A DNA stretch of 64,000 nucleotides from Cycas panzhihuaensis (Eukaryota > Cycadophyta): positions 124,001 to 188,000 of the forward strand of contig CM041465.1 in assembly GCA_023213395.1 (NCBI GenBank). Reading direction: 5' to 3'. Within the stretch, counting starts at the first letter, position 1; each line of letters begins with the position of its first letter. The notes below the pieces were generated by a model. That model searched no databases and was not told where the DNA came from. It worked only from the letters and a program-made list of their open reading frames with translations. Shown piece after piece: positions 12,271 through 23,370 of the stretch. The translations under genes were made by a program, and so were the position numbers.

Positions 12271-13292
12271 CTGCCAGGAGCCGCAAAGCGTCTGCCCCAC
12301 CCCAAGAGGGACACCACCACCGAAAGGGAGCCCGCCACACACCCCCAACCAAAAGAAAGAAAACAGACAACGAAACGTCCAAAGGGGAGAACTTGCCAGC
12401 AACAATGGGAAAAACAAGCAGCCGAAACAAGAGGGAAACGCACGAGGGGGAGAAAAAATGGAAGGGGTGAAGACAAACAAGACAATTGGGACTTCGGTCC
12501 AAAAGGGGGCCACAGAACAAGACAAACGGGGAAACGAGGGGGGAAGGCATCCCAAATATGAGCTGGGGTGAGAGAGCAGGCTGTAACCTCGGATTGGGAG
12601 GGTGAATGAGAAGGACGCTTTTGGGCCGAGAGGTTGTATAGACAACCCCATCCGTCAGGCACTTAGGAAGAGGGGGGATGCGCGCAAAGCATCTGCCCCA
12701 CCCTAAGAGGGACACCACCAAAAGGGAGCCCGCCACACACCCCCAACCGACGGAAAGAAAATAAACAACGAAACATCGAAAGGGAAGAATTGACTAGCAA
12801 CAATGGGAAGGAAAAACAAACTGCCCAAAGAAAAGGAAAATGCACGAGGGGGAGAAAAAAACAGAAGGGATGAAGATAAAACCAGATAATTGGGACTTCC
12901 GTCAAAAAGGCTGCCACGGAACAAAACAAATGACCATCGTGGGGGAAGGCGTCCCAAATATGTGCTGGGGTTGAAAGAGCAGCGCCAGAACCTGGGTTGG
13001 GAGGGAGAATGATACGGGACGTGTCTTTGGGCACGAAGTTGTAAACGGCCCATCCGGCGCGCAAGGCATCTGCCCCCCCCAAAGAGGGACACCACCGAAA
13101 GGGAGCCCGCCACACACCCCCAGCCGAAAGAAAGAAAATAGACAACGAAACATCCAAAGGGGAGAAATGACCAGCAACAATGAGAAAATTAAACAGCCCA
13201 AATAAGAGCGAAATGCACGAGGGGGAGACAAAAACGGAAGGGGTGAAGATAATAAACAAGACAATTGGGACTTCCACAAAAGGGTGCGCATG
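12271..13292. repeat. IGS C-repeat array, first part (left of TE1)
   Basis: About two and a half units of about 385 bp marked by AAAGCATCTGCCCC or close variants near 12287, 12687 and 13066. Each unit has an A/G-rich half (GAAAGAAAGAAAA) and a C-rich half (AGAGGGACACCACC). The array is cut by TE1 inside the string GGGTGCCATGGAACA and resumes at 34168. Long minus-strand open frames rich in Leu, Phe, Ser and Cys are translations of the purine-rich repeat and are not genes. Confidence 0.9.
13288..13292. repeat. Target-site duplication of TE1, left
   Basis: GCATG, against CCATG at 34168-34172 right of the element, four of five bases alike. Intact C repeats read GGGTGCCATGG or GGGTGCCACGG at this point, so the insertion site is clear even though one base differs. 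Confidence 0.7.
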
Positions 13293-15863
13293 TGACGCTA
13301 CCGCTACGGGATAACTACCAAACTGATAGGTGTAAGAGAGGGTGAGTGGTGGAATGATGGAAGGTGGGACCTAAAAGGTGGGCAACTACCACGCAGAGCG
13401 CCCCGTGCACCGGAGTGCGAGTTCGGGATCTGCAATGGAGTATGGCTACTGTCGGGTGACCCTTCACCACTTCGAATAAGGGGTGAAGGTGTGTAGGGCA
13501 AACCTGAGTTGACCTGGGAATAGGACCCTCCCACCCTTGGGTGGCCAGAAGGGGGGAAGAGAAGACCTAATGGAGACAGGCCAAGGGCACTCCTACACAA
13601 CCTAACCGGGTACACGAGTGATGCGGGAAGCAAGGCACTCGTGTGGTCAAGGGGAGAGGAGGAAAGGTAGGGGAGAGAAGGACTCCTACAATCTTTCCTA
13701 CGAATGATAAAGATGCATGAAACAAGACAAAAGAATCGCGAACAAGCACCAAGCCTATTTCTTCCTTTTATCCTTCAATGTACTAATTACTACGAAAGAG
13801 ATAAAAGGAAAAGAAAGAGGAGCGGAGGGGAACGAACGTGCACCTGGAGCGAAGGCGTGCGAGACGAAGTAACCTTCTCGAGGGGCGTCTAACCACTCCG
13901 TGCGACATACTGGATGCGAGATATTGCGGCGGACGAAGAGGGGACTTCCTTACCTTCCCCAGAAAAATCAAATGCAATACCAAGAAAGAAAGGAAGCACC
14001 AACTAAGAAATGAAATAGCATGAAAACTTAATGCACATGAAGGTGCTTACCGGTAGCGAGGCCCACGGGCGATGCACTCCACGCTTCCTAAGCACCTGCA
14101 AGCAATAGTAGTCTCTTTCTCTTCTTGAAGGAAGAGCACTAACATGCAACACAAAAACTCTAACAATATATGCCTAAATAACATAAACGAGAATCTGAAT
14201 ATACATGCGTTAGTGCTAATCCAACAATGAAAGTATCAAAAGAAAGTGACCAAAGTGAAAGTAAATGATTGGGTAAGCCTCGGAGTGGCCTACCTCCCGT
14301 AAATGATGCCCAAACCTCCCCCCAAGAGCCACGAGGCAGCGAGGGGAAAGTCAAGAGCAAGGGCTGGAAAATGGCAACAAAAAGGGGCAAAGAAAGGCCC
14401 AAGGGTACCCACGGCGAACTGTGATGCTATGAGGAGCAAACCGTGACTGGGAAGAAAGGTGGAGCAAGAAACCAGTGGTTGGGACTTATGAGTGATGCCC
14501 AAACCTGAGCAAAAGGTTCCAAATCGTCAGAATTTCAGACAACGCTGGTTTGGGCAACCAAAGGGACCCTTCAAACCCTTGTTTGCAAGCCAAGGACAAA
14601 GACGGGCGAGAGGGAGGTTTTGGGGGCTAAGAGCCGCCTAGGAGCATGGAAGGTGGTACTAATCCACCCAGCTTCCTCTCCAAAACCTATGCAACCCTCC
14701 ACACCGCCTTCGACAAAGAACGCAGTAAGGATAATGTGGAGGGTGGTATAATGCCCAAAAGGGAGGACAACCAACCCTCAAGCAACAAGTAAGGGCAAAC
14801 AAGCTGAAGCATAAATATCACAAGAAAACAAGCATAAAAACAAGGAATACCTGAAGAGAAGAGGCAAGGGATTTACCTCAGCCAAAGGGCAGTTGAGAGG
14901 GACTGATAAATCAACCCAGATCTGAAGTAGAGCAGGTTTGAGGCCCTGCTACGGAGGTATGATGGGAAACACCTGCACTTGGGGCGCTTATGGACTGCCT
15001 GGGCGAAGACCAGCTGGAAACCACTTCAAAGGGGCCCTCTCCAAGGCGTTTGAGGGGCTGGGAGTATGTCTCAGCCATGCCAAAGGAGAGCTGGGTGCTG
15101 TATGAAGGGTGCAGGTCCAGTTGATGCAGCAAACAACAGAGAGAAGCAAAGTAGGAGAGTGTTTCCTTGAGAGCAATTCCAAAAGTGAGCCAAAAAAGAT
15201 CCTTGAAAATGAGCCAAAAAGATCTTAAGTACTCAAGCAAAACCCTAAAGCGTGTGATTAGGGCGCAGCTGGAAGAGAAATAAAGTGCAAGCCACGTGGC
15301 AGTTTTGCAATAAATGTGAAATTACCACGGCGGATTTTTAGAAACAACTCGAGATTAGTCATCAAATATTCGCAGATCAAGAATATTCCGCCATCACAAA
15401 AATCAAGCAGACGATCTAGAGTCGAAAATGGGGCCCACCAACCGCTTTAGGTCAAAGGCATTTACGTAAAAGGCTAACATAACGCTAAAACACCTACCCA
15501 GGAGCAAACAAGCCAACAAAACAAGTCCAAAGGAGCACAAATAGGGCTCGACCAGGGTGGCAAGTTGACCAAACGATGATGAGACATCACACGGGCAGTG
15601 GTGGCGCAAACCTAGTGGATCCTGGAGTGAGGAGGGCGACAAGTGAAGTAATACGGCCACTGTGGTGCCACACTCACCGGGAGTGTGCCTCGCTATAACA
15701 TAGGCTAGCATAGGTGTGGACGACTACAAGGCCGCCCAGAAAGTCATACACATCCAGATACGCAAGCAAACATCCAGTAAAAGAAGGTGATGATAATGCG
15801 AAGGACATACCTGCACTTACCTGAGTCGGTGATTCCGTATCCATTCCTGGAAGCCGGGAAACA
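13293..15863 (-). repeat. TE1 3' LTR (left)
   Basis: Direct repeat of 31585-34167. It starts TGACGCTACC (the right copy starts TGATGTTACGG) and ends GCCGGGAAACA. Length 2571 against 2583. The two differ by scattered substitutions and short indels, so the insertion is not very recent, or the consensus is noisy. Open frames within it are not supported as genes. Confidence 0.9.
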
Positions 15864-15875
15864 CTACCCCCTTGG
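15864..15875 (-). other. TE1 polypurine tract
   Basis: Directly inside the 3' LTR the minus strand reads CCAAGGGGGTAG, a purine-rich run in the right place for plus-strand priming. Confidence 0.65.
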
Positions 15876-16269
15876 CAATAGAGCCTCACGCCTAAGCCCG
15901 GTGCAATGGCGACATAACACAATTGTTAGTAACACGAGTACATGTGTATAGATATATCAATCAAGATCATAACAAGAGGCAAGGGTGCCATGAGTGTTGT
16001 ATGGATGCGTGGATACGAAAGTGGTGGTGGAGACAACATAGGGGCTGCCTATGGGCCACACCGAAACCGATCGAAGAATGAGACAGTGAGGGGCCGCCCC
16101 ACCACAAAGGATGCAAAGGAACATGCATAGCTTAAATAAAGAACAAATAGCAGATACCATAGTTTTACCTCATTAGTAACCCAATTTCGGAGGTGCGAAC
16201 GGATCGCAAAGTAAAGTGACAGATGACCTGGGGCTCGGGCGATGGGAAGGCCAGGCAAACCTCAGGGAC
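15876..16269 (-). other. TE1 3' untranslated region
   Basis: Stretch between the polypurine tract and the RNase H frame. It is similar to 54896-55200 in TE3 (shared GAGCCTCAC and GGGGCCGCC blocks). No protein recognised. Confidence 0.5.
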
Positions 16270-16680
16270 GGTCAGCAAGAAGGGAGAGGCGGCGCTCAAG
16301 GATGAGGCAAATGAGGCTATCTGCCTCAGCGTTGAGGGCCCGAGGGATATGCTGGATATCGGCTGTAAGAAAAGTGCAAGGAGGGACCCGGCAATGTAAG
16401 CAAGAGTCCTCAAGTGAGGGCATCGCACTGTAAACCCGGTGAGATGGGATACCACAACTTGAGAGTCACAAAACAAAACAATGGGTCTATGATGGAAGCG
16501 GAGAGCATCAATGAGGGCTTCAATAACGGCTGTATACTCGGCTTCGTTGTTGGTAGCCTCTGGGAGGAAGATCCCAGAGCGGAGGAGATCATGTCCAGAA
16601 GGGCTGCGGAGGATCCATACAGCGGCAGAAGGTCCAGGATTACCGTGGCTTCCGCCGTCGGTAAAGATGTAGACAGACAT
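16270..16680 (-). pseudogene. Extra (archaeal-type) RNase H domain of TE1
   Basis: Within the minus-strand frame 16165-17136, from the Met at 16680, comes a type I RNase H. It has a first acidic residue in IFTDGGSHGNPGP (D160 of the long frame), a second in TNNEAEYTAV (E200) and a third in LFCDSQVVVSHL (D224). The fourth acidic motif, of the form N-x-E-A-D-S-L, is visible near 16300-16330 in a neighbouring frame, so one small indel breaks the domain. RNase H removes RNA from RNA:DNA hybrids during reverse transcription. An additional archaeal-like copy apart from the usual pol RNase H is known in the Tat clade. Here it remains although RT is gone. Confidence 0.78.
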
Positions 16681-17200
16681 CGGCGACACAAAATCCAAGC
16701 AATCAATGGGTGGTGAAAGTAACGCACAACAAGTCAGCAGAAAATGGCCATGAAGGGCAGGAGGACCTAGCAATGAGGTAACCCAGGGCGAGAGCAAAAC
16801 AATCCGATCGCCGGCGGAGAGCGATCGGATGGGAAAAAACCCCTTGGAGTGCCAAAAGGTCGCCTTTAGAAAGCGAAACATGCCCCCGAGTGGGGGGGCA
16901 TTCCCTTTGGGGACTCCAAGAGCGAGAAAGGACTGCGAAAATGAGTCCAGGGCAGCGAAACAAGCCGAATGAGTATAAACTCGGGCATGCACGGGAGTAA
17001 TGCGTAAAACGATGCAGAAGGGCCCTGGCCAAAAGCGCGATGATGATGCACCATAAATGCCCTTGCAGGAGGGCAAAAAAGGCATCAACATAGCGTGATT
17101 GATGACAGGGCCAGAAGGCAAAGGTAATCGGGGCAACGAGACAGTCCCAACGACTGACGCGAGACCAAAAACAGAGGATGTGCCCGTTGGGGGCCCCGCC
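16681..17200. other. TE1 interval between RNase H and the plus-strand TATA box
   Basis: Minus-strand open frame continues upstream of the RNase H Met (to 17136), but I see no domain in this part. It may be linker or untranslated sequence. Confidence 0.4.
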
Positions 17201-17209
17201 TATATAAGG
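17201..17209 (+). promoter_or_regulatory. Plus-strand TATA box inside TE1
   Basis: TATATAAGG preceded by GC-rich GGGGCCCCGCC. It lies about 0.7 kb upstream of the plus-strand plant-mobile-domain-like remnant and points toward it, so it is a reasonable promoter for an antisense gene. Inference from position and motif only. Confidence 0.45.
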
Positions 17210-17889
17210 AAATCGATGGGAAAATGGATTGATTTTCACCGGCTCTCGTATGAAACCAGAGCCATTTCCTTACGCAGTGGAGCGCCACCCAACTTCGGAG
17301 GCACACAGAGAGAGATCAGACCGTCGGATCGGAGAGCGGGGACAGCCAGCACGACCGACCAGACGACATGGCGATAACGAGACCAGATCCAGTGAGTGGA
17401 AATCACTAAACCTGACCCAAATCGAAGTTCAAAGTTCATTATTTTTTGTAGTTTTTGTAGTAATTTTGCATAGTCTTAGTGCCCCTTATGGGCAACGAAA
17501 GGCTTCCCGGGATCCGAATCGGACCCAGAAAGAGGCGGGGACCCGGGCATTAGGAAGCTCGTCCTGGGTTCCCCACGGGGTCCACCAGAAGAAATTTTTG
17601 GTTTTTTGGGCAGAAAACCCCCCCTTTAGGGGGGTCGCCATTCGTACTGTGGAAATGATCGCGGTGCCGCGATCATTGCCGCAGGCCCCGAATCGCCGCG
17701 GGACCTGTGCCAAACTTAGCGGTACCACTAAGTTTGGCGCGGTACGAAGGCAACAAGGCAGAAAAATAGACACGAGGGCCAAAAGAGCCCCAAATCTCAG
17801 GCGGAGAGAGATTTGAGAGAGAGAGAGGTAATAACAGCTGACATGAGACTGACTTGAGGTGTTTTTGGCGTGAATAGTCGCCCTCGCAG
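17210..17889 (+). other. Presumed leader of the TE1 antisense gene
   Basis: Between the plus-strand TATA box and the domain remnant. It contains an open frame (17229-17816 plus) without a recognisable domain and three closely spaced hairpins (17619-17738). It may be an untranslated leader or hold an intron; no splice call is possible. Confidence 0.35.
17619..17738. other. Cluster of three perfect inverted repeats
   Basis: Arms CCCCCC/GGGGGG with a 4-base loop at 17619-17634; AATGATCGCGG and its complement with a 2-base loop at 17654-17677; GCCAAACTTAG and its complement with an 8-base loop at 17709-17738. The last overlaps a 25-bp module also present in the TE3 LTR. Confidence 0.85.
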
Positions 17890-19834
17890 AGATAATCATG
17901 AGAATGTTGGTATGGCTATGCTGAGTTACATGGAGATGATGACTCAGGAGGATAGGGACATGCTGGAGAGGTGTGGCCTGTACAAGGCCCTCAAGACACC
18001 TCAAGACACGCCGAACCGAGGTCATTGGTGGATATAGTGTCCCATTAGGACCGGAGGAGGCATGTGTTCCACCTACCATGTGTGGGGATGTGATGGTCAT
18101 GCCGAGGGATATTCGACGACATCGGGAGTTCCGGCGATGTGAGGCCGGTGAGACTCGGACGCTACCCAAAGACCGAGGCAAAGACATAGGAGGCAGCCTG
18201 CTCTTCACAGTGAGCCGGGTGTGGGATCGGAGGAGTACCCTCCGCATGCCTATTATCTGGGATTCCTCAAGTGAGGAAGATGATCATACTATGCATTCTG
18301 TTCCAGATTTCCCAGAAGCAGAACTATCGAGAGGTTCCAAGCGGGTGGATGGATGCAGTTCGCCGCTACGAAGCCGGCGAGAGGATGGACTAGGCAGCCC
18401 TGATAGCGGTGAACCTGGTCGCACAGCTGGACACTATCAGGACGTCCGGCAGAGGAGGACTATCATACAGCACACTATTACAATGTTAGTATTTTGATCA
18501 CTTCGCGGTGGTGGCACCAACGGGGGGACCTCACCCTATCATGCATCAGCCCCGATGGTCCATGATGGCGACTCACCGAGGGGATAGAGGATGAGCCCAC
18601 GCCGACGATTTGGAGGCCACATCACTAGACCTCCTCACCTCCCACTACATAAATGAGCCGCATGTGACTGGAGGTGGGATAGTGATGATGAGACAGGCGG
18701 AGCAGGAGTGCCCGTGGGAGATGACAGCAGTGATGATGGAGATAGTGGAGATAGTGGGGCTGGCCCGTCACGACCTGCAGGGGAGGCAGGTCCTTCAGGG
18801 ACAGCAGGACAGGCAGAGGGTCCATCTAGGGCTGCCGGAGGAGAGGCAAGCCTATCAGGAGTGCAGGGCGAGGTTAGAGGACCCGTGACTAGGGCCCGTA
18901 GGCTACGGATCGTGATGGGATCCGCAGGATTTAGAGCCGGGCTACCCCAAGAGGAGAGGGACCCAGGCAGAGGTGGTGCCCAAAGACGAGGGTACCGCAA
19001 CAAGTGAGAGCCAGGAGGAGAGGATGCTGGCGACGGAGGATCAAAGGCCACATCAGGTGAGAGCCAACCTTTTCCAAAGTCATTTAGCATCCAGATAGAT
19101 GTTTGGTTTGGTTTGATCATGGTATATAGACTGACACATGGCGTGTTGCATTAGCAGTATGCGCAGAGATCAGGAGACTGATAGAGGCTGTGGCGAGGGA
19201 GATATTCCCTCAAGTGTATGCAGAGGGGCAACCGTCCATCCAGTGTGCAATGAGCCAGAGCAATGGAGCCCACAGAAAGGCGTTCGCCCCATTGGTGAGG
19301 GCGAGGGACATATGGGCTGCAGAGTCCCAAGAGCATGTCACATCCTAGGGACGACTGCAGCAGGAGAGAGACGACGCGAGGCGCGAGAGGGATGACGCGC
19401 GATGCGAAAGAGACGAGCTGTGAGGATGGGTCCAGACTCTAGAGGCACAGGGTGGTGCAGGTGGAGATAGCGAGAGCAGGACCTAGCTGATAATCGTCAC
19501 AGAGCATCTCAGGATGACAGAGGAGGTACTCCAGGGAGAGCGGGATCATATCCAGGCCAGATACGATTAGCTAGTGGCACAGATGGTCTTGCGGTCGAGC
19601 CGGAGCAGGACACGGACCCACACCTGCAAGGACGCACCCCGAGACGACTTAGTGGACGAGGAGAGCGAGGCAGCTCATGAGGCCTGTGGAGGAGCTCTGA
19701 GGCATGTGGTCCCTGTGAGAGGGATCACAGAGACTGTGGAGATGGCACCTGTGAGCGGGCCACAACAAGAGGATATGTATATGCAGACTGACAGGGAAAG
19801 CACGGCCTGTGGGGTCATATATAGGACCATATGA
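17890..19834 (+). pseudogene. Antisense gene remnant in TE1, plant-mobile-domain-like
   Basis: Read on the plus strand, opposite to TE1. Fragments in several frames give MLERCGLYKALK, then VFHLPC followed by a frame change to GDVMVMPRDI near 17960-18120. These resemble the plant mobile domain, whose family motif includes a TFH(L/F)P stretch and a later (T/M)xxD(I/V). Farther on come an acidic Gly/Ser/Pro-rich stretch (18708-18900) and an Arg/Glu/Asp-rich segment likely to form a coiled coil (19360-19480). Antisense genes in the 3' part of Tat-clade elements, some with this domain, are known. Multiple frame breaks make it non-coding as written. Domain assignment is by eye and moderate. Confidence 0.45.
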
Positions 19835-19849
19835 TTGTACCCCCGCAAG

Positions 19850-20060
19850 GACACCATTTCCTGTGGTGTATGATGATATGACTTTTGATATGTATATATA
19901 TATGCATGGGGTGATTGGAACCCCATTCGGATATGAGATGTTGTATATGATGTGTCATATGTGGATGATATGTATATTTATCTTTGTGTATTGCGAATGT
20001 TATGTTGCAGATGTTTTATGTTGTGGATATTTTGTTACATGATGCACACGTTTCCTGCCA
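19850..20060 (+). terminator. Probable polyadenylation region of the antisense gene
   Basis: T/G/A-rich stretch with many TGTATA, TTGTAT and TTTTGT strings typical of plant far-upstream polyadenylation elements on the plus strand, after the antisense remnant. A matching stretch lies at 55255-55420 in TE3. Confidence 0.4.
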
Positions 20061-20428
20061 TGTACGACCACACACCTAACAGGGGCACACACACACGCCG
20101 TGAGTGGGATGACATAGAAGTGTGAGGTTAGGGAGCAGGATGGAGTACATGTCTACAGGAGAGCATAGCGGGATATGCGAAGGAAACGACAGGCAGGAAA
20201 GGGGAGCAACGATGCCCCTAAGTGTCCTCCTGATTGGGGGATGCCTAAGCAAGATGACACAAGGGTTCCCAAGAGAGTATGGGAACGCGGGTTCCGCGGA
20301 AGGAACCGAAAAGACGAAGAAGGAGTCCATCTTAAGTTGCCACTCTACCCGTGGTTGGGAAGAATGGGGACAACCTAAGATGGTAGTTTAGGCTCATTTC
20401 GGAGTAGGGCGAAGGGATCGCCGAGAGA
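20061..20428. other. TE1 block shared with TE3
   Basis: Similar to 55435-55980 in TE3: shared GAACGCGGGTTCCGCGG, and one copy (20328-20408) of the sequence that is tandemly expanded in TE3. It separates the convergent minus-strand pol remnant and plus-strand antisense gene. No protein recognised. Confidence 0.6.
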
Positions 20429-20728
20429 TCATGCGTAAAACTTCTTAAGGAACATCCTATTAACGACTTTCTCAAATTCAAGCCCTTCCAAGGTGGCTAT
20501 CCTGTAAGCACCATTATCGAGGGATTCGATAATGACAAAAGGACCAACCCATCGAGGTTTGAATTTGGTCAAACGGTCATGGAGATATTCAAGCCCAGCG
20601 TCCCGTAAGCTTCTACCTCCATCTTGCGGGCGCAGAGCCGGGTGAAGGGGACGCCGCTCGCACACAGTATGGGCGCCAGGAAGGGTGGTGAGGTTATGAG
20701 TGACAATCGAGGGGTCGATTCCCTTCAT
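20429..20728 (-). pseudogene. Pre-RT linker joined directly to integrase C-terminus
   Basis: Continuous 99-residue minus-strand frame. Residues 1 to about 35 (MKGIDPSIVTHNLTTLPGAH and following) look like the segment just before RT in Tat pol. From about residue 48 it reads LHDRLTKFKPRWVGPFVIIE and ends NRMFLKKFY, the GPF-type C-terminal region of a Ty3/gypsy integrase. RT, the main RNase H, the zinc-binding and catalytic parts of integrase are all missing between them. The join is in frame, so the loss is a clean internal deletion, in the element or its parent family. Confidence 0.75.
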
Positions 20729-20851
20729 GTCAGCATAATCCCACGTGAAAATGTCTCAAACTCCCCGAAATGTATGGGAGTATTCCCTTACCTCATCAGG
20801 AGAGCATTCCAACCCAACCTTAATGACCTTGCCCAGGGCCAAGACTACATC

Positions 20852-21659
20852 CTAGGTTACCCCCATGCACATGGCGTTGTCCTCCTCGAAGTGGAGAGGG
20901 GCAAGATCAACAGGAGGCGGAGGAATAAGAGACGGGATCGGATCAGCAAGCGTGGATCCGATCGTGAGGATCTTCTGGTGACCAAGCCGGTGACCGTAAG
21001 CGTTAGGCGCAAGGCCTGCTAGATGCTCGAGTAGGGCTTCATCATCCTCGAAATAATCCACCCCATGGATGACCTTACTTCGAGTAGGAGAAGCACCGAG
21101 GGGTGAGAGCAACGGACCGTGATGACCGTCGTTACTCGCCTTCCTCACGAGATCCAAGGAAAACTGAAAGGTGCCCCTAAGGAGCGAAAGGCAATTCCTC
21201 AAAACCATTACCTACGGGGTAATGAAAAGGAGAATCATGACAAAGTGTCAACACGAGCAATGACGCAGACACGCACGAGGGCTAGCCTCACCATCTAGAG
21301 AGGTTCTAGACGGGATCTAGAACAAGGCAGTGTGACCTATCGCCAAGGAAAGAGACGGGGTGAGGACAATCCTCGTCTTCGTCGAGCGACTCATCATCGC
21401 TGAACGAAGCAAGGTACCCGTAACTCCCAACGCCAATAGGGGTGAACCGCGTGAGACTATGAGGAGAAGATGCGGGGTCTTCTTCGGACGGATTAGGTAT
21501 CCCAATAGAGCAAGCCGAGGCATGAGTGGACGAACCTTGGTTTGCCGAACTGGTAGAGCGAGTTTGTTTAGTAAAAGGACGTTCGCGGGGGATCACTCTC
21601 ATTCGTCCGTCATGGATGAATTTAAGTTGTCCCCAAAGGGTCGAGCACATGGCTCCCAT
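20852..21659 (-). pseudogene. TE1 pol segment after the protease
   Basis: Two minus-strand frames, 21306-21659 (begins MGAMCSTLWGQLKFIHDG) and 20852-21208, in different registers. The first resembles the stretch following the protease in Tat pol; the rest is Ser/Pro/Asp-rich linker. They connect the protease to the pre-RT linker, with at least one frame break between. Confidence 0.5.
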
Positions 21660-22265
21660 TTAATCGAGCCATGGATGACCTAGAAGGAGGTTGTAATCCA
21701 CATCAACGTCAAGGACTACAACGCTTAAGAAGAACGGCCTTACCTCAAGGGTAAGCGGAATCGTGATGCATCCCAAAGGGTCTTCTCACATCGTCATACC
21801 CTTGGCATCGCCAGGGAATGGGTTCTAAGGTGGAAATACCAAGCTCTTGCATGACGCAAGGGCATGGCATTGACGGAAGAACCGTTGTCGACAACAGTTC
21901 TTTGAAGAGTACAATTAGGCGTATCGATGGTGATGGTGAATGGGAAGTTCCACTGACGTTCCCTTTCACCGGCAGGGGGAAGATCCTTAGGATTAAAGGA
22001 AATAGTGGGTCCGCAACCTTGGGCGACACCCAAAGCGTGGACAAGTACATCACTCGATCCTAAAGCTTCCAGGAGGAGGGCCCGCTGCTCGGGACAACTC
22101 CTCAGAACGTCCATCAAGGACATTCCTGCAGCGACCGTATGGAGCTCGTCCATGACAGAAAAAGGTTTACCCTTCCCAGTAGGTTGGGTAAGTGCCCTTC
22201 GGAAGTTGTAACGACCCGGGTGTATAGGAATAGCCTTGGGAAAGAGAGGGACTTCCGGAGGAAGG
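21660..22265 (-). pseudogene. TE1 retroviral-type aspartic protease
   Basis: The minus-strand frame (to 21794) shows a linker followed by ITIDTPNCTLQRTVVDNGSS and VNAMP. The DNGSS motif is the catalytic triplet as it appears in Tat-clade proteases. The protease would cut the Gag-Pol polyprotein. The frame breaks soon after the motif, so only the N-terminal half is clean. The upstream gag is now 6.7 kb away because TE2 inserted at 22266-22270. Confidence 0.7.
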
Positions 22266-22270
22266 GTCTC
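22266..22270. repeat. Target-site duplication of TE2, left
   Basis: GTCTC, identical to 28993-28997 on the other side of TE2. Confidence 0.95.
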
Positions 22271-23325
22271 TGATCCCAAAAGAGCTTAGTTTATGAAGAA
22301 ATCAATTATCAACCTTTCCTCCTTGAGATCCTGGGAGTTAGTGTAGAAAACTCAATAACATCAAAACAACAATGAGCCCATGAAAGGAAAATTATACACC
22401 AAATCAATTATTCTTGACATTGATCCAAAAGTATGAGGAGTAATACTTTTATTAAACCATGAAAATCTCCATTTAATGGTGGAGAAATCAACTAGCAAAA
22501 AAATGGTAAAATTACAAGGAATAAATGTTACAATTATACCATAAGGGGGACTCCAACCCTCCAAATGCCTCTCCAAGGATGCTTCCCAAGTCAAGTCTCC
22601 AAGAACCACCTCTCCAACCTATAGAAGGGCTCAATTTATAGAAAGATACCTGAATTGCATGTTTAACAAGTGGCAATCATGCAAGTATAACCACTAACCA
22701 CCAGAATGCATGTTGTCCAAGTGGCCTTCATACAATTCTTAAAACATTTCAGCTTGTAACAGATCATAACGTACTCCAATTTGGCTCAAATTTGGTACAC
22801 ATATAGGAACACATGTCGCCTCAGCTTCCTAAAATTTTTAGCTCATTTGGATGTCATTTGACTGCATTTTTATTCATTTAATAATAATATGTATTTGCTA
22901 TTTTTCTGCTATCCAAGTGGCCTTCATGCAATTCTTAAACGTTGTAGCTTGTAACTGACTTCAACAGACTCCAATTCATCTAAAATTTGGTACCTATATA
23001 GGAACGCATGTCTCCTATGCTTCCTCAAAATTTTAGCTCATTTGGATGTCATTTGGCCATGTTTCTATTCATATAATAATAATATATATTTTCTATTTTT
23101 TTCTGCTAGCTGTGGGATTAATTTTTATGCAAAGACAAGGCTTGAACTCTAATCAAATGGTATTTTCTGAACCCCACATTTTGTACACATCTAGTGGGAT
23201 GTGTCTTATCCCTTTAAACAAAATTTCATAGAATTTTGATACCATTTGGCCATATCTCTTTTAGTTATTCCAATGCCTAGCATTTTCCGTGATCCTCAGA
23301 ATATATGGTAGATCCTCCTCGATCA
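22271..23325 (-). repeat. TE2 3' LTR (left)
   Basis: Direct repeat of 27942-28992. Starts TGATCCCAAAAGAGC and ends CTCGATCA. Contains internal diverged copies of a stretch with TTTAGCTCATTTGGATGTCA at about 22840 and 23030, which also occur in the other LTR. Confidence 0.95.
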
Positions 23326-23339
23326 TGGCTCCCTTCCTT
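23326..23339 (-). other. TE2 polypurine tract
   Basis: The minus strand reads AAGGAAGGGAGCCA directly before the 3' LTR. Confidence 0.8.
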
Positions 23340-23370
23340 GAAAAATAGCCAACTACTAATTGGCTTAGAA

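Noticed and set aside
11919-13291. Minus-strand frames of 130-247 residues across B and C repeats
   Set aside because: They cross unrelated repeat classes and have no domain.
22271-23325. TE2 LTR frames (22361-22609 and 28062-28277)
   Set aside because: They occur twice only because the LTR is duplicated; no domain.
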